Shown here one piece after another: positions 8,739-15,158 of a DNA stretch of 30,396 bases. The position numbers and the translations under genes are program-made. The stretch is taken from NCBI GenBank assembly GCA_045602645.1, contig JAZSBZ010000055.1, positions 1-30,396 of the forward strand, given 5' to 3'. A model generated the notes under the pieces. The model did not search any database. It was given only the letters and a program-made list of their open reading frames with translations, and had not been told where the DNA came from. Position 1 is the stretch's first letter. Every line of letters begins with the position of its first letter. Source of the DNA: Scatovivens sp045602645 (lineage in GTDB: Bacteria > Bacillota > Clostridia > TANB77 > CAG-508).

Positions 8739-9398
8739 ATGGTTACTTATGAAGATGTTGTAAATAACATTGAAGTTAAAGAACTTATAAAAAATGCGCA
8801 AAAACAACTAGATGTATTAGGTTATACAGAGCATTCTGCAAGACACGTAACATTGGTTGCTGAAAGAGCTGCTGAAATATTACGTGTATTAGGATATGAT
8901 GAACATAGAGTTGAACTTGCTAGAATAGCTGGATATATGCATGATATCGGAAATTCAGTAAACAGAGTTGATCATGCGCATAACGGAGCGATACTTGCTT
9001 ATAATATTTTAAAAGATATGCAAATGGAACCTTCTGATAGAACTGAAATAATGATGGCTATTGGAAATCATGATGAATCAACAGGAACTCCAGTAAGTGA
9101 TATATCGGCTGCATTAATTTTAGCTGATAAATCAGATGCACATAGAAGTAGAGTATCAAAAAAAGATAGAAGTTTATTTGATAAACATGATGAAGTTAAT
9201 TATGCAGTTACGCATTCTGAGCTAAAAATTGATACTGAGGAAAGAAAAGTAATTTTGAATCTTAAAATTGATACAAAAATATGCCCAGTAATCGATTATT
9301 TTGAAATATTCATGGATAGAACTAAAATGAGCAAAAAAGCTGCAAAATATTTAGGTTTATGGTTTGAATTAATTATAAATGATACAAACTTATTATAG
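8739..9398 (+). CDS. HD-domain phosphohydrolase-like protein
   Basis: The 219-aa product has the full HD metal-site pattern: H36 (SARHVTLV), H68-D69 (GYMHDIGNS), H111 in AIGNHDE and D130 (LILADKSDAH). HD proteins hydrolyse phosphate esters of nucleotides or act as phosphodiesterases; the substrate here is not visible. The C-terminal 70 residues form a small alpha/beta domain (ERKVILNLKIDTKI) that could bind a ligand. A strong AAAGGAGGAG precedes the ATG, and the TAG stop sits next to the AGGAGG of secD, so the two are translated from one message. I infer a link with membrane or export function only from position. Confidence 0.85.
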   Translation: MVTYEDVVNNIEVKELIKNAQKQLDVLGYTEHSARHVTLVAERAAEILRVLGYDEHRVELARIAGYMHDIGNSVNRVDHAHNGAILAYNILKDMQMEPSDRTEIMMAIGNHDESTGTPVSDISAALILADKSDAHRSRVSKKDRSLFDKHDEVNYAVTHSELKIDTEERKVILNLKIDTKICPVIDYFEIFMDRTKMSKKAAKYLGLWFELIINDTNLL

Positions 9399-9410
9399 GA
9401 GGTAATTATT

Positions 9411-10865
9411 TTGATGAAAAATAATAATGTAATTAAAGTAATAGCACTAACATTATTGATAGTAGCATTAGTATTATTTGCTTTGGTTGGAGTTAAAAAG
9501 CATGTAGCTGGAGTATGGGTAGATACTTTAAAAGAGTATAATTATGGAATGGAACTTAATGGATATAGAGAACTACGTTTTACATTAGATCGTACTGCTG
9601 CTGAACAAGAAGTATATGTTGATGAAAATGGAAATGTAGTTGGAAAACCATCAGACGGAGTTGAAACAAGAATTGAAAATACTGGCATTTCTTTAAATGC
9701 TGAGGAAACAACAGATGTAACAGCAGAAAATACAGCTGTAGAGAAAGCTAAGAAAGATACTGGATTTAAAGTTGAAACAAGAACAGTTAAATTTAACGAA
9801 GATGCAGATGTAACAAAAGAAAATTTTGACAAAACTAAAAAGATAATTCAAAAAAGATTAGAAACACTTTCTAATTATGAATATAACATAAGAGTTGATG
9901 ATATAACTGGAGATATGGTAATTGAATTACCTGACGATGACAGATTAGAATTAGAACAATCTTTAATTTTAACAAGAGGTTCATTAGAAGTATTTGATCA
10001 TCAAACAGGAGTTATTCTTTTAGATAATGATGATATTAAAAATATTTCATACGTAACATCTCAATTAGAAGATGGAAGTGTACAAGCATATATGAATATT
10101 AAACTTAATGATGAAGGTTCAAAAATCTTAACAGATTTAAGTAAAAAATATATTGAGACAGTTGATGGAGCGGGAAATGCTACAACAAAATTTGTTTCTG
10201 TTAGATTAGATGATCAAACTTTAATTTCAACATATTTTGGAGAAGAAGTTGTAAATGGTGAATTAAACGTTCCAATGGGACAACCATCATTTGATAATGA
10301 ATCATATGTTCAAATAATGGATCAATTAGTACAATTAGTTGATATATTAAATGGTGAAGAAATTCCTCTTAAATATCAATTAGCAGATAGTACATTTGTT
10401 AATTCAGATGTAACAGATAGCGATGTTTTAATTTTTAAAGTAGCATTTTATGCTGTTATAGCTGTAGTTTCAATTGTTTTAATTGTTAAATATAAATCAA
10501 AAGGATATTTAGCAGCGTTATTAAACATTGGATTTATTGCTTTATTATCATTAGTAATAAGATATACACAAATTACAATAACATTAAATGCTGTAATAGC
10601 TTTTGTTGGTGTAGTAATTATAAATTATGTATTTATGATTAAATTCTTAAAAGGATTTGAAAATAATACATTATCAAAAGTTGTTTATAAAGATACATGT
10701 AAAGAATTTTATATTGCTATTGTACCAGCTATTATAGTTGCTGTAATATTTACATTTATGAAAGGTGCTTTAATTAATAGCATTGGAATGGTTATATTCT
10801 GGGGATTACTTGTACAAGCCTTATACAATTTATTATTTATAAGAGCACTTGATACAATTAATTAA
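9411..10865 (+). CDS. secD: Highly divergent SecD-like export protein
   Basis: SecD with SecF forms a proton-driven membrane complex that pulls secreted proteins out of SecYEG. The layout fits SecD: a membrane helix at about 9-28, a large outside region with the P1-like fold (NYEYNIRVDDITGDMVIELP), and five helices in the last 145 residues. However, the canonical VDANVLIFERI-type motif of helix 4, with its proton-relay Asp, is replaced by GVVIINYVFMIKFLKG. The second DANxTT-type motif before helix 5 is also absent. The outside region has an inserted Thr/Glu-rich stretch (about residues 75-125). The length (484 aa) is near normal. TTG 9411 is 8 bases from AGGAGG; ATG 9414 is an equal alternative. 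It is followed by secF after 16 bases. Confidence 0.75.
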   Translation: MMKNNNVIKVIALTLLIVALVLFALVGVKKHVAGVWVDTLKEYNYGMELNGYRELRFTLDRTAAEQEVYVDENGNVVGKPSDGVETRIENTGISLNAEETTDVTAENTAVEKAKKDTGFKVETRTVKFNEDADVTKENFDKTKKIIQKRLETLSNYEYNIRVDDITGDMVIELPDDDRLELEQSLILTRGSLEVFDHQTGVILLDNDDIKNISYVTSQLEDGSVQAYMNIKLNDEGSKILTDLSKKYIETVDGAGNATTKFVSVRLDDQTLISTYFGEEVVNGELNVPMGQPSFDNESYVQIMDQLVQLVDILNGEEIPLKYQLADSTFVNSDVTDSDVLIFKVAFYAVIAVVSIVLIVKYKSKGYLAALLNIGFIALLSLVIRYTQITITLNAVIAFVGVVIINYVFMIKFLKGFENNTLSKVVYKDTCKEFYIAIVPAIIVAVIFTFMKGALINSIGMVIFWGLLVQALYNLLFIRALDTIN

Positions 10866-10881
10866 GATAGGAGAGTAGACT

Positions 10882-11529
10882 ATGAAGTTGAATGGAATGA
10901 AAAAAATAGTGTTATTAGGAATAATTCTTTTAGTTCTTGCAGGTTGTTTTGTAGTTGCTTTAAAAGGATTCAAGGTAGCGTTAATAACACAAAAACACGA
11001 ATCAATAACTTTAATTATTGGAAAAGAAATTAACATTAAAGACATAAAAGATATTTGTAAAGAAGTATTTGGAGATAAAAATTTTATTTTAAGAGGCGTT
11101 GATAATTTTGATGATGCTGTTAATGTAAGAGTTGAGTCAATCACAAATGAAGAGAAAGATTTGTTAGCACATAAATTAAATGAAAAATATGATACAAATT
11201 ATGTTGGAGAAACTATGACTGTTGACTTTAATTCTAATGTAAGAATTAGAGATATAATAAAACCATATGTTAAACCAGTAGTAATATCTTCTGCATTAAT
11301 TATTGCATATATTTTAATAAGATTTAAAAATAGAGAAGTTATGAAAAAAATAGGAATAACAGCTGTAGTAATATTAATTACTGAAGCTATAATTGCAAGT
11401 GTAATTTCAATTGTAAGAATTCCTTTGTCAACTGTAATAATAAATATTATGGCTGTAGTTGCAATAGCAGAAGTGATGATTGTATTAGAACATTTAGATA
11501 AAAAAGATAAAATTGCAAGCGCAAAATAA
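10882..11529 (+). CDS. secF: Short SecF-like protein with four membrane helices
   Basis: This is the partner of the preceding SecD-like protein. At 215 aa it is well short of the roughly 300 aa of normal SecF. Helix 1 is at about 9-29, followed by a small outside P4-like domain (ITLIIGKEINIKDIKDICKE to MTVDFNS), then helices at about 131-150, 157-179 and 183-203. The position of the usual TVVVFDRIRE motif is occupied by IAEVMIVLEHLDKKDK, and the protein stops shortly afterwards, so helices 5 and 6 are missing. The TAA is genuine: no continuation is seen in other frames before the rpsO promoter. I assign it from order, topology and weak motif similarity; its activity is uncertain. Confidence 0.7.
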   Translation: MKLNGMKKIVLLGIILLVLAGCFVVALKGFKVALITQKHESITLIIGKEINIKDIKDICKEVFGDKNFILRGVDNFDDAVNVRVESITNEEKDLLAHKLNEKYDTNYVGETMTVDFNSNVRIRDIIKPYVKPVVISSALIIAYILIRFKNREVMKKIGITAVVILITEAIIASVISIVRIPLSTVIINIMAVVAIAEVMIVLEHLDKKDKIASAK

Positions 11530-11547
11530 GAAATATTAAGAAAATAC

Positions 11548-11576
11548 TTGATTTTTTATAAATAGTATAGTAAAAT
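11548..11576 (+). promoter_or_regulatory. SigA-type promoter of rpsO
   Basis: TTGATT (11548-11553), 17-base spacer and TAAAAT (11571-11576). The expected start is near 11583, giving a leader of about 90 bases. Confidence 0.75.
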
Positions 11577-11582
11577 AATAAT

Positions 11583-11664
11583 GCTGTAAAGCTACCATAT
11601 ACTTAGTTTAAAGGAAAACCTACTTTATTCTCGGTTTATGGCAAATATAATAATTATAGGAGGT
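11583..11664 (+). promoter_or_regulatory. Possible structured rpsO leader (S15 autoregulation candidate)
   Basis: The leader can form an outer helix CCATA/TATGG (11594-11598 with 11636-11640) enclosing an AGG-AAAA-CCT hairpin extended by AAA/TTT. S15 represses its own mRNA in several bacteria by binding leader junctions. The pairing seen is short, so this is only a candidate. Confidence 0.35.
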
Positions 11665-11672
11665 ATATTAAC

Positions 11673-11936
11673 ATGACTAAAGAGAGAAAACAAGAAATCA
11701 TTAATACTCATAAAAGAGAAGAAAATGATACAGGTTCTCCAGAAGTTCAAATCGCTCTTTTAACAGAGAGAATTTCTGAATTAACAGAACACTTAAAAGT
11801 TCACCAAAAAGATAATCACTCAAGAAGAGGATTATTAAAAATGATTGGTAAAAGAAGAAACTTATTAAACTACTTAGCAGAAAAAGATGTTAATAGATAT
11901 AGAGAAATAGTTAAAAAGTTATCTTTAAGAAAATAA
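11673..11936 (+). CDS. rpsO: 30S ribosomal protein S15
   Basis: Binds the 16S rRNA central domain and helps nucleate the platform of the small subunit. The 87-aa protein has the hallmark helices and loop residues: DTGSPEVQIALLTERI, LTEHLKVHQKDNHSRRGL and RRNLLNYL. A strong AGGAGGT precedes the ATG. It has its own promoter and its own terminator, and is separated from pnp, its usual neighbour, by an opposite-strand lipoprotein gene. Confidence 0.98.
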   Translation: MTKERKQEIINTHKREENDTGSPEVQIALLTERISELTEHLKVHQKDNHSRRGLLKMIGKRRNLLNYLAEKDVNRYREIVKKLSLRK

Positions 11937-11943
11937 TTATTAG

Positions 11944-11970
11944 GAGCTTACTAGAAGTAAGCTCTTTTTT
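11944..11970 (+). terminator. rpsO intrinsic terminator
   Basis: Perfect 9-bp stem GAGCTTACT / AGTAAGCTC with an AGA loop, followed by six Ts (11965-11970). Confidence 0.93.
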
Positions 11971-11975
11971 CTTGC

Positions 11976-12010
11976 AAAAAGAAAAGCTGCCAAACGTGAT
12001 GTCTGGCAAC
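11976..12010 (-). terminator. Intrinsic terminator of the lipoprotein gene
   Basis: On the minus strand GTTGCCA (12010-12004) pairs with TGGCAGC (11992-11986) over an 11-base loop, followed by a CTTTTCTTTTT tract. It lies just after the lipoprotein stop codon. Confidence 0.75.
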
Positions 12011-12018
12011 TTCCTTGT

Positions 12019-12393
12019 TTACTTGCATTCAAAACTTACAAGTTCACCATTTGTGAATCCGAGTCGTGCTTCTACAGTGATTTTAGATCCGATTTCGTAT
12101 TCATCGTGGCGAGTTACTGTTACAATATGGCCCTCATATTCAACGGTTACCCGATAAGTATAAGAACCATTGGCGTTGGCAAGAATCATGAAGTACTCAT
12201 ACATTTCAAGCTTACCAAAGCCTAAACAGATGTTAGCCTGATTTAAATACTCTTCGTCGGGAAGAAAAGTCCCTTCTTTACACTCTATAACAGTTGCTTC
12301 GACGGATTTATCCTCAAAGGAATAATTTGCGCATCCGGTGAACAGCAAGGTGATAGCAATAAACATAATGATAACAAATGTTGTTTTTTTCAT
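12019..12393 (-). CDS. Small secreted lipoprotein, unknown function
   Basis: A 124-aa protein with a lipoprotein signal peptide: basic MKK, hydrophobic core and lipobox LFTGC, with the lipidated cysteine at about residue 21. The mature 104 residues are beta-rich and acidic (YTYRVTVEYEGHIVTVTRHDEYEIG), like a small OB- or DUF-type beta fold, but I recognise no family. GGAGG (12405-12401) lies 7 bases before the ATG. Over 12001-12240 the DNA is 40% GC (97 of 240 counted), whereas the neighbouring rpsO lines are near 30%. Its few Arg codons are CGG, CGC and CGA, while neighbours overwhelmingly use AGA. It has its own promoter and terminator and runs against rpsO and pnp, all of which suggest a transferred cassette. 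Confidence 0.85.
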   Translation of the reverse strand: MKKTTFVIIMFIAITLLFTGCANYSFEDKSVEATVIECKEGTFLPDEEYLNQANICLGFGKLEMYEYFMILANANGSYTYRVTVEYEGHIVTVTRHDEYEIGSKITVEARLGFTNGELVSFECK

Positions 12394-12400
12394 GGTGTTT

Positions 12401-12437
12401 CCTCCATAAAATTTTTTTGGAGGGCGAACCCTCCAAA
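12401..12437 (-). promoter_or_regulatory. Possible translational switch hairpin in the lipoprotein mRNA leader
   Basis: In the mRNA, UUUGGAGGG (12437-12429) pairs with CCCUCCAAA (12424-12416) around a UUCG loop, 9 bp in all. The CCUCCA of this hairpin (12423-12418) can instead pair with UGGAGG (12406-12401), which contains the ribosome binding site. No U-tract follows, so it is not a terminator. The switch is inferred from complementarity alone. Confidence 0.4.
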
Positions 12438-12470
12438 TGGCGTTTCAATTGAAACTAGATTTGCAGGGTC

Positions 12471-12492
12471 ATGTAAATACAATGATTTACAT
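12471..12492. promoter_or_regulatory. Inverted repeat at the lipoprotein transcription start (operator candidate)
   Basis: ATGTAAAT and ATTTACAT, perfect 8-base arms separated by 6 bases, lie 4 bases downstream of the minus-strand -10 box, covering the expected start site. This position suits a repressor site; a hairpin at the RNA 5' end is the alternative. Confidence 0.5.
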
Positions 12493-12496
12493 AATA

Positions 12497-12525
12497 ATTA
12501 TATCACAAATTGGTGAAAAAATCAA
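12497..12525 (-). promoter_or_regulatory. SigA-type promoter of the lipoprotein gene
   Basis: Minus strand TTGATT (12525-12520), 17-base spacer and a perfect TATAAT (12502-12497). The leader is about 97 bases long. Confidence 0.75.
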
Positions 12526-12565
12526 AAAGGAGAAAGAAAAACAAGTTTTATAAAAATTATTGCTA

Positions 12566-12594
12566 TTGCATTTTTTTAGCAGTTATAGTAAAAT
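12566..12594 (+). promoter_or_regulatory. SigA-type promoter of pnp
   Basis: TTGCAT (12566-12571), 17-base spacer and TAAAAT (12589-12594). It ends in TATAGTAAAAT, as the rpsO promoter does. Confidence 0.7.
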
Positions 12595-12603
12595 AATTAA
12601 GGA

Positions 12604-12679
12604 TATTTATTTGGAGAGTAGCTTGTACAATGTGTTCTTAATTTAGAATATATCGTAGAGGTTACATTTCAAATAAATA
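12604..12679 (+). promoter_or_regulatory. Structured 5' leader of pnp
   Basis: TATTTATTTG (12604-12613) is perfectly complementary to CAAATAAATA (12670-12679). Inside lie an AATGT/ACATT helix and a TTCT/AGAA hairpin. The closed structure ends about 15 bases before the AAGGAGG of pnp. In E. coli a leader stem cut by RNase III lets PNPase control its own mRNA; a similar role here is inference. Confidence 0.45.
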
Positions 12680-12707
12680 CATCAAAAATTTAAGGAGGAA
12701 TGTAAAA

Positions 12708-14831
12708 ATGTTTAAAACTTATAGTATGGATTTAGCAGGAAGACAACTTACTATAGAAACAGGAAAAATGGCAGGACTTGCCAATGGTAGCGTTTTAGTT
12801 AAATACGGTGAAACAACAGTATTAGTAAACGTTACAGCATCAAAAGAACCAAAAGATGGAATTGATTTCTTTCCACTTTCAGTAGAATATAGTGAAAGAC
12901 TATATGCTGTAGGAAAAATTCCAGGTGGTTACACAAAGAGAGAAGGAAAACCTTCAGACAAAGCAATATTAACATCACGTGCAATTGATAGACCTTTAAG
13001 ACCTTTATTTCCAAAGGATTTAAGAAATGACGTTGTAGTTGATTGTTTAGTATTATCTGTAGAACAAGATTGTTCACCAGAAGTATGTGCAATGATTGGT
13101 GCTTCAGCTGCACTTTCAATTTCAGATATTCCATTTGGTGGACCAACAGCAGCTGTTTCAGTTGGATTTATTGATGGACAAGTTATCATCAACCCAACAG
13201 AAGCTCAAAGAGAAGTTTCAAGATTAAACTTAACTTTAGCTGGAACAGCAGATAAAATTGCTATGATTGAAGCTGGTGCTTATGAGTTAACAAATGAAGA
13301 AATGTTAACAGCTATAAAAACAGCTCACGTAGAAATTAAAAAAGTTTGCGAATTTATCCAAACAATGAAAGATGAAATTGGAAAACCAAAATTTGAATAC
13401 AAATCATTTGCTGTTAATGAAGAGGTTTATGATGTAATTGCTGCAGAATTTGGTGAAAGAATGAAACAAGATGTTCAAACACCAGATAAGCCAGAAAGAG
13501 ATATTAAAATCGATAAATTAACAGAAGATGTTAAAGCATGGTATGCTGAAAAATTTGGTGAAGAAAAAGCTGAAGAAGATAAAGCAGATATTGGAGAAGC
13601 TTTATATAAACTTCAAAAGAAAACAGTTAGAAAACTTATCTTAGAAGAAGGTAAAAGAGTTGATGGTAGAGGAATATATGATATTAGACCTTTATCATGT
13701 GAAGTTGGTTTAATTCCTAGAGTACACGGAAGTGGTTTATTCAATAGAGGTAGAACACAAGTAATGTCTATCGCAACATTAGGAATGAAATCAGAAGAAC
13801 AAATGTTAGATGGATTAGATTCAGAAGAATCTAAAAGATATATGCACCAATATAATTTCCCAGGATATAGTGTTGGTGAAGCAAAAGCATCACGTGGACC
13901 AGGAAGAAGAGAGATTGGACACGGAGCATTAGCTGAAAAAGCTTTAGTTCCAGTTCTTCCAAGTGTAGAAGAATTCCCATATGCAATAAGAGTTGTATCA
14001 GAAATTTTATCTTCAAATGGTTCTACATCACAAGGAAGTATCTGTGCTTCAACACTTGCATTAATGGATGCTGGTGTTCCTGTTAAAAAAGCAGTTGCTG
14101 GTATTTCAACAGGATTAATCACAGATGAAAATGATCCTTCAAGATATGTTGTTATCACTGATATCCAAGGAATCGAAGATTTCTTCGGTGATATGGATTT
14201 CAAAGTTGGTGGAACAAGAGATGGTATTACAGCTATCCAAGTAGATATCAAAGTTGATGGATTAAGCTATGAAATTATTGCTGAAGCATTCGATAGAACA
14301 GCAAAAGCAAGACAATATATTTTAGATGATATAATGGCTCCACAAATAGCAGAACCTAGAAAAGAAATTTCTAAATATGCTCCAAAAATCATCACAATGA
14401 AAATCAATCCAGAAAAAATTAAAGATGTTATTGGTTCAGGTGGAAAAGTTATCAATAAAATCATTGATGAAACTGGTGTTAAAATTGATATTGAAGAAGA
14501 TGGAACAGTATTTATTTATTCAGATGATATCGAAGGAGCAAGAAAAGCTCAATCAATTATCGAAGAAATAACAAGAGAAATTGAACTTGGTGGAATTTAT
14601 ACAGGTAAAGTTTCAAGAATTGCTACATTTGGTGCATTTGTTGATTTAGGTGGAGGAAAAGAAGGATTACTTCATATTTCTAAAATCGCTAAAGAAAGAA
14701 TCAACAAAGTAGAAGATGTATTAAAATTAAATGATGAAGTTACAGTTAAAGTATACGAGATCGATGATCAAGGAAGAATTAACTTAACAAGAAAAGATTT
14801 ATATACAGATTCAGAAGAAAATAATGGATAA
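12708..14831 (+). CDS. pnp: Polyribonucleotide nucleotidyltransferase (PNPase)
   Basis: Degrades RNA 3'-to-5' using phosphate, and forms a trimeric ring; in Firmicutes it works with RNase Y, which is also encoded in this window. The 707-aa product has the standard order: first RNase PH domain (GETTVLVNVTASKEP, RLYAVGKIPGGYTKREG), an alpha-helical linker, and the second catalytic RNase PH domain (FNRGRTQVMSIATLG, FPGYSVGEAKASRGPGRREIGHG, SNGSTSQGSICASTLALMDAG). A KH domain (IKDVIGSGGKVINKIIDETG) and an S1 domain (YTGKVSRIATFGAFVDLGGGKEGLLHIS) follow. Catalytic and RNA-binding motifs look intact. AAGGAGG precedes the ATG, and an intrinsic terminator follows. Confidence 0.98.
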   Translation: MFKTYSMDLAGRQLTIETGKMAGLANGSVLVKYGETTVLVNVTASKEPKDGIDFFPLSVEYSERLYAVGKIPGGYTKREGKPSDKAILTSRAIDRPLRPLFPKDLRNDVVVDCLVLSVEQDCSPEVCAMIGASAALSISDIPFGGPTAAVSVGFIDGQVIINPTEAQREVSRLNLTLAGTADKIAMIEAGAYELTNEEMLTAIKTAHVEIKKVCEFIQTMKDEIGKPKFEYKSFAVNEEVYDVIAAEFGERMKQDVQTPDKPERDIKIDKLTEDVKAWYAEKFGEEKAEEDKADIGEALYKLQKKTVRKLILEEGKRVDGRGIYDIRPLSCEVGLIPRVHGSGLFNRGRTQVMSIATLGMKSEEQMLDGLDSEESKRYMHQYNFPGYSVGEAKASRGPGRREIGHGALAEKALVPVLPSVEEFPYAIRVVSEILSSNGSTSQGSICASTLALMDAGVPVKKAVAGISTGLITDENDPSRYVVITDIQGIEDFFGDMDFKVGGTRDGITAIQVDIKVDGLSYEIIAEAFDRTAKARQYILDDIMAPQIAEPRKEISKYAPKIITMKINPEKIKDVIGSGGKVINKIIDETGVKIDIEEDGTVFIYSDDIEGARKAQSIIEEITREIELGGIYTGKVSRIATFGAFVDLGGGKEGLLHISKIAKERINKVEDVLKLNDEVTVKVYEIDDQGRINLTRKDLYTDSEENNG

Positions 14832-14843
14832 TTAATATAAAGG

Positions 14844-14871
14844 AAAAAGCAGCTGGTAACAGCTGTTTTTT
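14844..14871 (+). terminator. pnp intrinsic terminator
   Basis: AAAAAGCAGCTG (14844-14855) pairs with CAGCTGTTTTTT (14860-14871) around a GTAA loop; the 3' arm is itself the U-tract. Confidence 0.9.
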
Positions 14872-14950
14872 CTTTTGGAAATATATTTAACACATGAGAA
14901 TATAATATAAATATAATTATTAAATTTTCTTTAATTTTATATAGAAAAAA

Positions 14951-14979
14951 TTGAAATAAAAATAAGTATATGATAGAAT
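14951..14979 (+). promoter_or_regulatory. Distal promoter (P1) of the glycosyltransferase gene
   Basis: TTGAAA (14951-14956), 17 bases and TAGAAT (14974-14979), preceded by TGA giving an extended -10 TGn motif. Confidence 0.55.
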
Positions 14980-15031
14980 ACAGTTAAATAATGGAAAATG
15001 CATTCAAAAATGGATGTGTTTAGCTTAATTT

Positions 15032-15073
15032 GCGAAAAAATATCAAAAAAACGCGAAAAATGATGGAAAAAAC
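15032..15073. repeat. Tandem 21-bp direct repeat with four phased A-tracts
   Basis: Unit 1 is 15032-15052 and unit 2 is 15053-15073; 17 of 21 bases match and both begin GCGAAAAA and end AAAAAAC. A-tracts are centred near 15037, 15048, 15058 and 15069, about one helical turn apart, so the DNA is predicted to be bent. The repeat abuts the -35 box at 15074. Confidence 0.75.
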
Positions 15074-15102
15074 TTGAAATGATATTTACAAAATGGTATA
15101 AT
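15074..15102 (+). promoter_or_regulatory. Proximal promoter (P2) of the glycosyltransferase gene
   Basis: TTGAAA (15074-15079), 17 bases and TATAAT (15097-15102) with TGG before it (extended -10). Confidence 0.75.
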
Positions 15103-15158
15103 TAGAAATGGTATAGCAAAAAGAGCTATTTAAAAACTTATGAAAAGAGGGTAAATTA

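Larger units (their letters stand above)
12394..12707. other. Divergent intergenic region between the lipoprotein gene and pnp
   Basis: This gap holds, from left to right: a lipoprotein-mRNA hairpin next to its ribosome binding site (12416-12437), a 14-base palindrome GTTTCAATTGAAAC (12442-12455), an 8+8 inverted repeat (12471-12492), the minus-strand promoter (12497-12525), the pnp promoter (12566-12594) and a pnp leader that can fold (12604-12679). No further ORF is evident. Confidence 0.7.
14872..15158. other. Intergenic control region upstream of the glycosyltransferase
   Basis: No ORF with a ribosome binding site is seen. It contains two tandem promoters (14951-14979 and 15074-15102) and, between them, a direct repeat of two 21-base units with phased A-tracts ending exactly at the -35 box of the second promoter. 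Confidence 0.7.

Noticed and set aside
11972..12157. Plus-strand 61-codon ORF
   Set aside because: It lies over the terminators and the 3' end of the minus-strand lipoprotein gene, has no ribosome binding site and its product looks random.
12416..12437. GC-rich hairpin as a transcription terminator
   Set aside because: No T-tract follows on either strand in the right place; the run of Ts lies on the wrong side for the plus strand and As follow on the minus strand.
13613..14251. Long minus-strand ORF (212 codons) inside pnp
   Set aside because: It is the antisense shadow of a strongly conserved coding region; no ribosome binding site or family resemblance.
14880..15073. Riboswitch upstream of the glycosyltransferase
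   Set aside because: I could not find a stable multi-helix fold or a known aptamer core; only promoters and A-rich repeats are evident.
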